A stretch of 64,000 nt of DNA. Source: Rhizobium ruizarguesonis (GTDB lineage: Bacteria > Pseudomonadota > Alphaproteobacteria > Rhizobiales > Rhizobiaceae). The notes beneath the pieces are model-generated. The model did not search any database, was not told the origin of the DNA, and worked only from the letters and a program-made list of their open reading frames with translations. The translations under genes were made by a program, and so were the position numbers. The stretch covers positions 1-64,000 of the forward strand of contig NZ_PQIG01000085.1 in the NCBI RefSeq assembly GCF_012349115.1. The letters are read 5' to 3'. Shown piece after piece: positions 30,199-39,091 of this stretch (within the stretch, counting starts at the first letter, position 1; each line of letters starts with the position of its first letter).

Positions 30199-32076
30199 TC
30201 AGCTTGCCGGAGCAAGCCGCGTTATCACGCCGAGGTCGTCGCTTTCGCGCACCTGCTTCAGATGTTCCTCCGCCTGTGTCGCCTCGCGCTGGCGGTTCCA
30301 CATCGAGGCATAGAGGCCGTTCCTTTCGAGGAGGGCGGCATGGGTTCCGCGCTCGGCGATCTCGCCGCTTTTGAGCACGATGATTTCATCGGCGCTGATG
30401 ACAGTCGAAAGCCGGTGGGCGATAACAAGCGTCGTGCGGTTCTTCGAAACCAGGTCGAGTGCTTCCTGGATTTCTCGTTCCGTCGTCGTGTCGAGCGCCG
30501 ACGTCGCCTCGTCGAGGATCAGGATCGGCGGCGCCTTGAGGATGGTGCGGGCGATCGCCACCCGCTGCTTCTCGCCGCCCGAAAGCTTCAGCCCGCGCTC
30601 GCCGACCTTGGTTTCGAAACCCTCGGGCAGCGTTTCGATGAAATGCGCGATCTGCGCCACCTCGGCAGCGGCAAAGACTTCGCCGTCGCTGGCCGATGTG
30701 CGGCCGTAGCGGATGTTGTAGGCGACCGTGTCGTTGAAGAGCACGGTATCCTGCGGCACCATGCCGATCACCGAGCGCAGGCTCTTCTGCGTCACCGTGC
30801 GGATATCCTGACCGTCGACGCTGATTGCGCCGCTCTGGATATCGTAGAAACGATACAGCAGGCGCGACAGCGTCGATTTGCCCGCACCCGACGGACCGAC
30901 GACGGCGACCGTCTTGCCGGCCGGCACCTCGAAGGAAATGCCCTTCAGGATCGGACGGGCCGCATCATAGGCGAAGTGTACGTCCTTGAAGGAGATCGCG
31001 CCCTGGCCGATCCGAAGTTCGGTCGCATCGGGCGCGTCTTTGACTTCGGTCTGCACTTCAAGCAAATCGAACATCTGCTCGATGTCGGTCAGCCCCTGGC
31101 GGATTTCGCGATAGACGAAGCCGATGAAATTGAGCGGTACGGAAAGCTGCAGCAGCATCGAATTGACGAAGACGAAATCGCCGACCGTCTGCTCACCGCG
31201 CTGCACGGCCAACGCCGACAGCACCAGCATGATGGTCGTGCCGATGCCGAAGATGACGCCTTGGCCGAAATTCAGCCAGCCGAGCGAGGTCCAGACATCG
31301 GTCGCCGCCTTCTCGTAGCGTTCCATCGATTTGTCGAAACGCTTTGCCTCCATCTCCTCATTGCCGAAATATTTGACGGTCTCGAAATTGAGGAGGGAGT
31401 CGATCGCCTTGGTGTTGGCGTCGGTATCGCTGTCGTTCATCGACCGGCGGATGGCGATGCGCCAGTCGGATGCGCGGATCGTGAACCAGATATAGGCCCA
31501 GACGGTAAAGGCGGTAACGGCGAGATAGGAGAAGCCGTAGCCCCACCAGAAGATCACTGCCGTCAGCAGGAATTCGATGACGGTCGGGACGGAGTTGAGG
31601 ATCGTGAAGCGCACGATCGTCTCGATACCCTTGGTGCCGCGCTCGATGATGCGGGAGAGACCGCCGGTCTTGCGCTCCAGATGGAAGCGCAGCGACAGTT
31701 CGTGCATGTGCACGAAGGTCCTGTAGGCGAGCTGGCGCACTGCATGTTGTCCGACGCTGGCAAAGAGCGCGTCGCGCAGCTGGTTGAGGCCGAGCTGGAT
31801 CAGCCGGGTGATGTTATAGGCGATGACAAGCGCGATGGCGCCGGCCAGCAGCGGCGGCACGGAGCCGGCAAGATCCATCCTGCCGTTCAGCGCATCGGTC
31901 GACCATTTGAAGAAATAGGGGACGAGCAGCAGGACGAACTTGGAGATCAGCAGAAAGACCGAAGCCCAGACGACGCGCATCTTGAGGTCTGGCCGGCCGG
32001 CCGGCCACATATAGGGCCAGAGGTTGAGAAGCGTCTGCGGCAGGTTGGAATCCGAGACTGTCTTGCCGTTTGCCAT
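30199..32076 (-). CDS. Atm1-type ABC exporter (half transporter)
   Basis: 625 residues: a six-helix transmembrane domain (about 35-330) and an ATP-binding domain (about 370-605). Walker A GPSGAGKST, signature LSGGEKQR, Walker B ILILDEATSALD and H-loop AHRLST are all present. NFETVKYFGNE is a hallmark of the Atm1/HMT1 group, whose members export glutathione-linked sulfur or metal conjugates and support iron-sulfur or heavy-metal homeostasis. The substrate is thus inferred. ATG 32076 has GGAGAC upstream; the open frame runs further but into the hairpin region. Confidence 0.93.
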   Translation of the reverse strand: MANGKTVSDSNLPQTLLNLWPYMWPAGRPDLKMRVVWASVFLLISKFVLLLVPYFFKWSTDALNGRMDLAGSVPPLLAGAIALVIAYNITRLIQLGLNQLRDALFASVGQHAVRQLAYRTFVHMHELSLRFHLERKTGGLSRIIERGTKGIETIVRFTILNSVPTVIEFLLTAVIFWWGYGFSYLAVTAFTVWAYIWFTIRASDWRIAIRRSMNDSDTDANTKAIDSLLNFETVKYFGNEEMEAKRFDKSMERYEKAATDVWTSLGWLNFGQGVIFGIGTTIMLVLSALAVQRGEQTVGDFVFVNSMLLQLSVPLNFIGFVYREIRQGLTDIEQMFDLLEVQTEVKDAPDATELRIGQGAISFKDVHFAYDAARPILKGISFEVPAGKTVAVVGPSGAGKSTLSRLLYRFYDIQSGAISVDGQDIRTVTQKSLRSVIGMVPQDTVLFNDTVAYNIRYGRTSASDGEVFAAAEVAQIAHFIETLPEGFETKVGERGLKLSGGEKQRVAIARTILKAPPILILDEATSALDTTTEREIQEALDLVSKNRTTLVIAHRLSTVISADEIIVLKSGEIAERGTHAALLERNGLYASMWNRQREATQAEEHLKQVRESDDLGVITRLAPAS

Positions 32077-32234
32077 GATTGTCTCCAGCCCGGATGGGCT
32101 TGCCGCGATTCGATGCCGGCAAGAGCGCGAACCGGGACGTGCCTGAAAGCGCTTCCCACAACCCGCAGCCGCCACCGCCAGATAGGGTGCCGGGCGGACG
32201 AATACAACAATTGCTGGGGTAAGGAAACGACGAG

Positions 32235-32258
32235 GCCGGGCGCTTATCCCGCCCGGTC
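32235..32258 (-). terminator. Hairpin between the LysM gene and the ABC exporter gene
   Basis: GCCGGGCGC/GCCCGGTC stem with a TTATCC loop 20 bases after the LysM stop. There is only a weak T tail on the minus strand, so it may reduce rather than end read-through. Confidence 0.45.
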
Positions 32259-32278
32259 TTGCCGTGTTGTTTTGCAGC

Positions 32279-34303
32279 TTAGAGATGCTGGCCGGACATG
32301 CGCTTGCGGTGCAGCTCTTCGGCATTCGGCAGTACATCCTTCGGCAGGCCGAAAATCTGGCCAGGGCGGATGCGATCGGGATTGATGATCTTGTCCTCGT
32401 TGGCGATGTAGATTGTCGTGTAGCGAACGCCGAGACCATAGGTGCGGCGCGAGATCTGCCACAGCGTGTCGCCGCGGCGAATGATAACCGCTGCGTTGTT
32501 TGCCGTCAGCGGCGCCTGTTCGATCGTCTTCGGCTGGTTGCTTCCGACATCGTTTGCGGACGGCGCTGCCGGCGCGGGTGCCACGGCGAGTTCGGCGATC
32601 ATCGCGCCGAGCCTGTCGAGTGCGCTGCCCACGGATTTCGCATCCTTCGGCAGGCCCTGCAGCAGTTTCAGCGCGTTGCCGGCGATCTGAGAGGCGGAGC
32701 CTGACGTCTGCTTGAAGACATCAGGCGCATCGGCCGCAGGGCGGAAATCGGCGACGGAGCGCAGAGCGAATTCCGTTGCCGAGCGCGCCGCGGCGAGCTG
32801 CTCGGCGCCTGGCAGCTTGCCATCGGCAAACAGGCCCTTCAGCAGGCCGAAGGCCTTGCCGACTTCGGCTTTGAGTTTGTCGAGCTCGCCTTCGTCGAGC
32901 GGCACCATCGAGGGAGCGCTGTTCGTGTCGGCGGGTACCGATTGTGCGGCGACCCTCACCTGGTCGCCGGCTGGGCGATTGAAATTCACCGCCGCGCGCA
33001 CGATCACTTTGCCTGCGGGATCAACGACATCGACGCGGATCTTGTGGTCGCCGACCGAGAGCGCCACCACGCCGTCGATGACGAAGTGGCCGTCGGAGCC
33101 GGCGGTATCCTGGCCGACGAGGCTGTCGTCGGCATAACCGATAACCTTGGCGTTGGGGCGCGTCGTGCCGGCAATAAAGATCTTGTTGCCCTCGATTTCG
33201 ACGGCATTGACCATCACATCGGGCACATTCGCCTTATCCGATGGCGTAGCTGCGCCGGCGGAGGAGGTGTCGGTGAGGTTCGGCGCCTGCAGCGCCAGCT
33301 CGCCGGTTGGTGCAACTGTTGCGGTAGGCGCAGCCGAGCTTTCGCCCGTTGCCGGCTTGTCCGCAGGCGGGGCCATCGGATTGGAGGCATCGGCAACTTC
33401 GGTTCCGGCCTTCGGCGCGGTGATGATGCGGCTCGCCGCACCGGGTTTGGAGACCATGGCGAGCAGATTGGCGCCATTGCCGTCCTTCGGCACGGAAATG
33501 GTCGCGACTTCTTCGGAAAGCGTGCTCTTGCCGTCCTTGCCCGTGAACTTGAGCACGAGCTGGTGGTCGCCGGCCGGAAGCGGATCGTCGAGGACGGCAG
33601 CAAAATCGCCGCTCGCATCGACATTGGCCGTCGTCACCACCTTCTCGCCGTCGAGCACCTCGAGCTTGCCGTTCGGTTCGGCGGAGCCGGCGATCACCGT
33701 CGAGCCGTCGGGCTCGACGCGCAATACGTCGAAGGCCGGAAGTTTCGGGCCGGTATTCTCCGCTGCCGTGTTCGCCGCAGGGGCGGTCTCCGGCGCACCG
33801 GTCAGAGCAGCCTCTGCCTTGGCGATCGCGGCAAGCGCATCGGCAATGTTCTCAGGCAGCGATTGGACGATGGCGAGCGCCTTCGCGCCGCCGTCCTTGG
33901 CCTTGGCGGCAAGGGTCTGGGTCGCGGGATCGAGGCCCTCGGGAATAGTGAAGCCGGCAAGTGCGGTCAGCGCGTTGACGGCCTTGGTCTTGGCGGCAGT
34001 GAAAACATCGATGGCCGGGCCTTTGCCGTCCGCAAGCAGCGCCTTGAGCTCGCTGAGCGATACGCCGGCATCGGCCGAAAGGCGACCGACCTGATCGGCG
34101 ACCGCAGCCGCATCGCCCACAGCGGAGCGCGATGTCTTTGACGCCTCGTTAACCGTGTTCTTGAGCTCCGTGCTCGCCTGGTTGATGGCGTCGCCGACCT
34201 TGGTTGCATCGCCGCCGATACGCGGCATGACGACAAACACCATCAGTAGGATTGCGATTGCGAGGACTGCAAGAGCCAGCAAGCCGGCACGGTTCTTCAT
34301 CAT
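32279..34303 (-). CDS. Large membrane-anchored LysM envelope protein
   Basis: 674 residues. An N-terminal hydrophobic helix (about 6-28) anchors it or acts as a signal sequence. A long helical Ala-rich region follows. Then come two repeated Ig-like beta modules, from about 195 (FDVLRVEPDGSTVIAGSAEP) and from about 370 (EIEGNKIFIAGTTRPNAK), a second helical region (about 465-580), and a C-terminal LysM domain (about 610-658: RRGDTLWQISRRTYG, IYIANEDKI, RPGQIFGLP). LysM should bind peptidoglycan. The protein probably spans the periplasm; its role is unknown. GGGAGA precedes the ATG. Confidence 0.88.
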   Translation of the reverse strand: MMKNRAGLLALAVLAIAILLMVFVVMPRIGGDATKVGDAINQASTELKNTVNEASKTSRSAVGDAAAVADQVGRLSADAGVSLSELKALLADGKGPAIDVFTAAKTKAVNALTALAGFTIPEGLDPATQTLAAKAKDGGAKALAIVQSLPENIADALAAIAKAEAALTGAPETAPAANTAAENTGPKLPAFDVLRVEPDGSTVIAGSAEPNGKLEVLDGEKVVTTANVDASGDFAAVLDDPLPAGDHQLVLKFTGKDGKSTLSEEVATISVPKDGNGANLLAMVSKPGAASRIITAPKAGTEVADASNPMAPPADKPATGESSAAPTATVAPTGELALQAPNLTDTSSAGAATPSDKANVPDVMVNAVEIEGNKIFIAGTTRPNAKVIGYADDSLVGQDTAGSDGHFVIDGVVALSVGDHKIRVDVVDPAGKVIVRAAVNFNRPAGDQVRVAAQSVPADTNSAPSMVPLDEGELDKLKAEVGKAFGLLKGLFADGKLPGAEQLAAARSATEFALRSVADFRPAADAPDVFKQTSGSASQIAGNALKLLQGLPKDAKSVGSALDRLGAMIAELAVAPAPAAPSANDVGSNQPKTIEQAPLTANNAAVIIRRGDTLWQISRRTYGLGVRYTTIYIANEDKIINPDRIRPGQIFGLPKDVLPNAEELHRKRMSGQHL

Positions 34304-34458
34304 TATGTCTCCCAGAGCGGCAATTTGCCGTAATACCCAAAATTGCTAGCGATTCCCGTTGCTTTCCACAAGCATTCAAAGCAATTAGGCAAGCTAGGCA
34401 CGCTGCTTTTCAGTCAATTTTCTTGACTGCATTGAAATGGAATAGTTGTTTTGCCCTC

Positions 34459-35082
34459 ATGACCGAACAATCTGTATCGATTCGATCCATCTGCGTTTAC
34501 TGCGGCTCCAGGCCGGGACGCGATCCTTCCCACATGGCGGCCGGGCGTGCTCTCGGAAGAGAGATCGCCGAATACGGCCTGCGCCTCGTCTATGGCGGGG
34601 GTACCAAAGGCATCATGGGCGCGGTTGCCAGCGGCGTGCTTTCAGGCGGCGGTCAGGTCACGGGCATCATTCCCGAATTCCTGATCGATATGGAAGCGAC
34701 TCGCCACTCGCTCGGTCAGCTGAACGAACTCATTGTAACCCCTGACATGCATGCGCGCAAACACACCATGTTCGAGCGCTCCGATGCCTTCGTCGCGCTG
34801 CCCGGCGGCATCGGTACGCTGGAGGAGATCGTCGAGATCATGACTTGGGCGCAGCTCGGCCGCCACGAGAAGCCGATGGTCTTCGCCAACGTCAACGGTT
34901 TCTGGGATCCGATGATGGAACTGATGCGCCATATGACCGAAGAAGGCTTCCTGCACACCGCCCACCGGGTGCAGCCACTCGTCGTCGACGAGATCTCCGG
35001 CATCATTCCGGCGATCATGGCCCAGGCAGCCCAGCTCGCCGCCGATCGTGACGGCGAGGACGAGGTGATTTCGAAGATGTAG
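34459..35082 (+). CDS. LOG-family Rossmann protein (TIGR00730)
   Basis: 207 residues. The family signature PGGIGTLEE is present, preceded by the conserved Arg in ARKHTMFERSDAFVALPGG; the N terminus has SICVYCGSRPG and VYGGGTKGIMG. LOG proteins split nucleoside 5'-monophosphates to free base and ribose 5-phosphate; some release active cytokinins, which would be of interest in a plant-associated bacterium, but most bacterial members are of unknown physiological use. ATG 34459 is used; the open frame upstream overlaps the divergent LysM gene. Confidence 0.92.
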   Translation: MTEQSVSIRSICVYCGSRPGRDPSHMAAGRALGREIAEYGLRLVYGGGTKGIMGAVASGVLSGGGQVTGIIPEFLIDMEATRHSLGQLNELIVTPDMHARKHTMFERSDAFVALPGGIGTLEEIVEIMTWAQLGRHEKPMVFANVNGFWDPMMELMRHMTEEGFLHTAHRVQPLVVDEISGIIPAIMAQAAQLAADRDGEDEVISKM

Positions 35083-35090
35083 GGATGCAA

Positions 35091-35192
35091 TGCATGTCGC
35101 CCAAAAGTGTCCAGCGGTTTTGGGACAAAGACATGCATAAAACAAAGACCTAAAGCGCGTCGCATGAATCCGATTCGACGTGGCGCGCTTTA
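35091..35192. repeat. RIME-like two-palindrome element (copy E)
   Basis: First palindrome TGCATGTC (35091-35098) with GACATGCA (35130-35137) around the AAAAGTGTCCAGCGGTTTT core. Second palindrome TAAAGCGCG (35151-35159) with CGCGCTTTA (35184-35192). It begins eight bases after the LOG-family stop and ends six bases before the rarD stop, filling a convergent spacer. Confidence 0.8.
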
Positions 35193-35198
35193 GCGCCC

Positions 35199-36125
35199 TC
35201 AGCGCCCGCGGCTTCCCTTCAGCATCGACCAGCTATAGAGGAACAGCCCCGCCCAGATCAGCGGGAAGGCGATCATGCGCGCCGTGCCGAATGGCTCGTG
35301 GAAGACGAAGACCGCGATCAGGAAGATCATCGTCGGCGCGATATACTGCATGATGCCGATCGTCGAGAGTTTCAAGAGCTTGGCGCCGTTCGCATAGATC
35401 ATCAGCGGCACGGCGGTGATGACGCCGCACCCGAGCAGCAGGATCGTGTCGGCAAGACCGGTGCGGTAGAGGTGGCCCTGGCCGCTGCCGAATTCGAGAT
35501 AGAGAATGTAGAGGAGGGCCGGCCCGCTGAGGATCAGCACTTCGAGGAAGAAGCCCTGGTTCGGCCCGAGCGGCAGCGTCTTGCGCAACAGGGCGTAGAA
35601 CCCCCAGCTGATCGCCAGCGTCAGCGCCACCCACGGGATGCCGCCGCTGTCCAGCGCGAGAATGGCGACGGCAAGCGCCGCAAGCGCGATCGCCGCGATC
35701 TGCAGCGGCTGCAGCTTTTCCTTGAGGAACACCGCGCCAAGAAAGATGCTGAACAGCGGATTGATGAAATAGCCGAGTGCTGCGTCGAGCGAATGGCCGG
35801 CGCCGATCGCCCAGACATAGGTGCCCCAGTTGACGGTGATCAGCGACGCCGTCAGCGCCGCCATCGCCAGCATGCGCGGCGAGCCGAGCGCCGTTCGGAT
35901 GTCCTGTGTGCGTCCGAGCACGATCAGCACGATGCCCGCCAGCGGCAGCGACCAGACGATGCGATGCGCGATCACCTCGGCCGGCGAAATATGCGCCACC
36001 GCCTTCATGTAGATCGGCAGGAAGCCCCAGAGCAGATAGGCTGTCAGCGCGAAGGCGAACCCGCGCGGACTGTCTTCGTTCTTGGCCAACGGAACGGATG
36101 CATCGGTCGACATCGGTGTTTCCAT
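35199..36125 (-). CDS. rarD: EamA-family transporter RarD
   Basis: About 308 residues with ten predicted transmembrane helices in two EamA repeats. RarD features are visible: FALTAYLLWGFLPIYMKAV, HRIVWSLP, NWGTYVWAIGAGHSLDAALGY and FINPLFSIFLGAVFLKE. Members are DMT-superfamily permeases with poorly known substrates (chloramphenicol sensitivity in some). ATG 36125 is used; ATG 36113 would remove four residues. Confidence 0.9.
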   Translation of the reverse strand: METPMSTDASVPLAKNEDSPRGFAFALTAYLLWGFLPIYMKAVAHISPAEVIAHRIVWSLPLAGIVLIVLGRTQDIRTALGSPRMLAMAALTASLITVNWGTYVWAIGAGHSLDAALGYFINPLFSIFLGAVFLKEKLQPLQIAAIALAALAVAILALDSGGIPWVALTLAISWGFYALLRKTLPLGPNQGFFLEVLILSGPALLYILYLEFGSGQGHLYRTGLADTILLLGCGVITAVPLMIYANGAKLLKLSTIGIMQYIAPTMIFLIAVFVFHEPFGTARMIAFPLIWAGLFLYSWSMLKGSRGR

Positions 36126-36225
36126 CTTTGTTCTTCTTCTGATCCGGCCTAGCTTAAGCGCCGTGAATAGGCCAATTCATTTCGTTGAATGAAGGGTGAG
36201 AGGATTTGAACCGGGAGACGAAGCG

Positions 36226-36330
36226 ATGGACGAGAAGATATCCGATGCTCTCGGCTGGAAGACGAAGCCCGAAGGAAGCGAATGGTATTCGGCCGAGGGC
36301 TGGGGTCTCGTCGCCGAGCCGGCGGAATAG
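36226..36330 (+). CDS. Possible 34-residue small protein
   Basis: ATG 36226 is preceded by GGGAGA with a seven-base spacer. The frame encodes MDEKISDALGWKTKPEGSEW followed by YSAEGWGLVAEPAE and stops with TAG at 36330, two bases before the convergent cimA stop. The composition (three Trp, acidic) looks protein-like rather than random. No family recognised. It could be a non-coding remnant. Confidence 0.45.
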   Translation: MDEKISDALGWKTKPEGSEWYSAEGWGLVAEPAE

Positions 36331-36332
36331 GT

Positions 36333-37946
36333 CTATTCCGCCGCGATCTTGCCCGCCAGCTGCCGGTTCTTCATCAGCTTGTAAATGACGGAATCCATCA
36401 AAGCCTGGAACGAAGCGTCGATGATGTTCTCGGAGACGCCGACCGTCCACCAGCGCACGCCGTCGCTGTCGGTGGATTCGATCAATACGCGGGTGATCGC
36501 CTCCGTGCCGCCATTGAGGATACGCACCTTGAAATCGGCGAGCACCAGATCGTCGATTTCGTGCTGGTACTTGCCGAAATCCTTGCGCAGCGCGAGGTCA
36601 AGCGCGTTGACCGGGCCTTCGGCATCGGCAACCGACATCAGCGTCTGGCCGTCGATGGTGATCTTGACCACCGCCTCCGAGACGATCTTCACGCGGCCAA
36701 GACTGTCGAAGCGGCGCTCGATCATCACGCGGAAGCCTTCGATGGTGAAGAATTCCGGGATCGTGCCGAGCGTGCGGCGCGCCAGCAGCTCGAAGCTCGC
36801 ATCCGCGCCCTCATAGGCATAGCCGATGGATTCACGTTCCTTGACGATGGAGATCAGCAGGTCGAGCTTCGGATCGTCCTTGGCGACCGCGATGCCGCGC
36901 CGTTTCAGCGCATTGATGAAGTTCGCCTTGCCGCCTTGGTCAGAGACCATGACCTTGCGGAAGTTGCCGACGGTTTCCGGCGGCACATGTTCATAGGTCC
37001 GCGGGTCCTTGAGCAGGGCCGATGCATGGATGCCGGCCTTGGTGGCAAAGGCGGAAGCGCCGACATAGGGCATCTGGTGGTCGGGCGAGCGGTTGAGCAG
37101 CTCGTCGAAGGCATGCGAGAGCCGAGTGAGGTTGAGCAGCCGCTCCTCATCGATCGCCGTTTCGAAACGTGTGTTGTAGGCGCTCTTCAGCGCCAGAGTC
37201 GGGATCAGCGTCACCAGATTGGCATTGCCGCAGCGTTCGCCGATGCCGTTCAGCGTGCCCTGGATCTGCCGGACGCCGGCTTCGACCGCGGCAAGCGAAT
37301 TGGCAACCGCCTGTCCGGTGTCGTTATGCGCATGGATGCCAAGACAGTGGCCGGGAACGCCGGCGGCGATCACCGCCTCGACAATCGCCCGCACCTCCGG
37401 CGGCTGCGTGCCGCCATTGGTGTCGCAGAGCACGACCCAGCGGGCGCCGCTGTCATAGGCCGTCTTGGCGCAGGCGAGCGCATAGGCCGGATTGGCCTTG
37501 AAGCCGTCGAAGAAATGCTCGCAATCGACGATCGCCTCCTTGGCCGCGCCAACCGCCGCCTTGACGCTTTCGGCGATGCATTCGAGGTTTTCCTCGTTGG
37601 TGCAGCCGAGCGCCACCGCGACATGATAATCCCAGCTCTTGGCGACGAAACAGATGGCATCGGATTTTGCCTGTAGCAGCCCGGCAATGCCGGGATCGTT
37701 GGAGACCGAAACGCCTGCTCGCTTCGTCATGCCGAAGGCGACGAAACTGGCCTGGCTGGTGCGCTTCTCGCTGAAGAAGGCGGTATCCGTCGGATTGGCG
37801 CCGGGATATCCGCCCTCGACGTAGTCGAGGCCGAATTCGTCCAGCATGGCGGCGATCGCAATCTTGTCCTCGACGGAAAAATCGATACCGGGCGTCTGCT
37901 GCCCGTCCCGGAGCGTCGTGTCGAAGAGGTAGATGCGTTCTTTCAT
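36333..37946 (-). CDS. cimA: (R)-citramalate synthase
   Basis: 537 residues. It condenses acetyl-CoA and pyruvate to citramalate, opening a threonine-independent route to 2-oxobutyrate and isoleucine. The HMGL-like barrel carries LFDTTLRDGQQTPG, ICFVAKSWDYH and GIHAHNDTGQAVANS; the C-terminal LeuA-type regulatory domain is from about 400. Length and N terminus separate it from 2-isopropylmalate synthase (LeuA), to which it is related. GGGAGGA precedes ATG 37946. Substrate assignment rests on subfamily resemblance. Confidence 0.9.
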   Translation of the reverse strand: MKERIYLFDTTLRDGQQTPGIDFSVEDKIAIAAMLDEFGLDYVEGGYPGANPTDTAFFSEKRTSQASFVAFGMTKRAGVSVSNDPGIAGLLQAKSDAICFVAKSWDYHVAVALGCTNEENLECIAESVKAAVGAAKEAIVDCEHFFDGFKANPAYALACAKTAYDSGARWVVLCDTNGGTQPPEVRAIVEAVIAAGVPGHCLGIHAHNDTGQAVANSLAAVEAGVRQIQGTLNGIGERCGNANLVTLIPTLALKSAYNTRFETAIDEERLLNLTRLSHAFDELLNRSPDHQMPYVGASAFATKAGIHASALLKDPRTYEHVPPETVGNFRKVMVSDQGGKANFINALKRRGIAVAKDDPKLDLLISIVKERESIGYAYEGADASFELLARRTLGTIPEFFTIEGFRVMIERRFDSLGRVKIVSEAVVKITIDGQTLMSVADAEGPVNALDLALRKDFGKYQHEIDDLVLADFKVRILNGGTEAITRVLIESTDSDGVRWWTVGVSENIIDASFQALMDSVIYKLMKNRQLAGKIAAE

Positions 37947-37990
37947 GTCGTTTCCTCCCGCCAGGCGGGTTGTTATGGAGTGCGGATGCT

Positions 37991-38109
37991 GCCCCTCATC
38001 CGGCTGCCGCCACCTTCTCTCCGTTATGACGGGGGAAGGGATATGCCGCACCGTATTGCGGGGCACGTCCCCTCTCCCCGCGGGCGGGGAGAGGGTTAGG
38101 GTGAGGGGC
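37991..38109. repeat. 119-bp imperfect palindromic intergenic element
   Basis: Terminal inverted repeat GCCCCTCA (37991-37998) and TGAGGGGC (38102-38109). The right half has CCCTCTCCCCGCGGGCGGGG and GAGAGGGTTAGGGTGAGGGG; the left half is a degenerate complement. Similar GGGGAGAGGG-type palindromes are common between genes in Rhizobiaceae. It is a different family from the AAAACCGC-core repeats. It lies between pip and cimA. Confidence 0.7.
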
Positions 38110-38128
38110 TGCCCCCCAATGCTAACGA

Positions 38129-39091
38129 TCAGTCTTGCTTCCCGGCAAACCTATCCGTCGCCCGGATCAGCCGATCGAGAATCCCCGGCTCCGAATAGGC
38201 ATGGCCCGCGCCCTCGATCAGGTGGAATTCCGCCTTCGGCCAGGCCTTGTGCAGCAGCCAGGCATATTTGGCCGGGCAGGGCATGTCGTAGCGGCCATGC
38301 ACGATCACGCCGGGAATATCCCTGAGCCTGCCCGCATCGCGGATCAGCTGTCCCTCGTCCATCCAGCCGGCATGGACGAAGAAATGGTTCTCGATGCGCG
38401 CAAATGCATAGGCGAATTCCGGCTCTTCGAACTTGAAGCTCGTCGAAGGTTCCGGCAGCAGCGTGATCGTTTCGCCTTCCCAGATGCTCCAGGCCTGCGC
38501 CGCCGCGAGGCGGACGTTCCTGTCCTCATGCGTCAGACGGCGATGATAGGCATGCATCATCTCATGCCGCTCTTCCGGCGGAATGGGCGCGATGAACCGC
38601 TCCCACTTGTCCGGGAACATTTCCGAGACGCCGAATTGGTAGTACCAGTCGAGCTCGGCCTTGGTCAGCGTATAGATGCCGCGCAGGATGAGCTCGGAGA
38701 CATGCTCTGGATGCGTCTCGGCATAGGCGAGCGCCAGCGTCGAGCCCCAGGAGCCGCCGAACACCTGCCAGCTGTCGACGCCTGCCATCTCGCGCAGCCG
38801 CTCGATATCGGCAACGAGGTGCCAGGTCGTGTTGGCATGGAGTTCCGCATGCGGCGTCGACCTGCCGCAACCGCGCTGGTCGAACAGCATGACGTCGTAG
38901 AGAGCAGGATCGAAGAGCCGGCGATGGGCAGGCGAGATGCCGCCGCCCGGGCCGCCATGCAGGAAGACGGCGGGCTTGGCGCCAGGCGTACCCGAGCGCT
39001 CCCAATAGATCACATGGCCGTCGCCGACATCGAGATGGCCGGAAGCATAAGGTTCGATTTCGGGATAGAGCGTGCGCAGTATCTCGGTCAT
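38129..39091 (-). CDS. pip: Proline iminopeptidase
   Basis: 320 residues, S33-family alpha/beta hydrolase that removes N-terminal proline from peptides. Visible motifs: HGGPGGG (oxyanion), GCGRSTPH, the nucleophile elbow GGSWGSTLALAY, the Asp in HGRYDMPCP and the His in GAGHAYSEPG. ATG 39091 overlaps the stop of the adjacent GFA gene by four bases (ATGA), so it is the last gene of the coupled cysS operon. The longer open frame upstream is the overlap with that gene. Confidence 0.94.
   Translation of the reverse strand: MTEILRTLYPEIEPYASGHLDVGDGHVIYWERSGTPGAKPAVFLHGGPGGGISPAHRRLFDPALYDVMLFDQRGCGRSTPHAELHANTTWHLVADIERLREMAGVDSWQVFGGSWGSTLALAYAETHPEHVSELILRGIYTLTKAELDWYYQFGVSEMFPDKWERFIAPIPPEERHEMMHAYHRRLTHEDRNVRLAAAQAWSIWEGETITLLPEPSTSFKFEEPEFAYAFARIENHFFVHAGWMDEGQLIRDAGRLRDIPGVIVHGRYDMPCPAKYAWLLHKAWPKAEFHLIEGAGHAYSEPGILDRLIRATDRFAGKQD

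Noticed and set aside
30262..32385. 707-codon open frame on the plus strand
   Set aside because: Antisense to the ABC exporter, whose Walker and signature motifs are complete on the other strand.
32942..34141. 399-codon open frame on the plus strand
   Set aside because: Antisense of the LysM gene; Gly/Arg-rich shadow composition.
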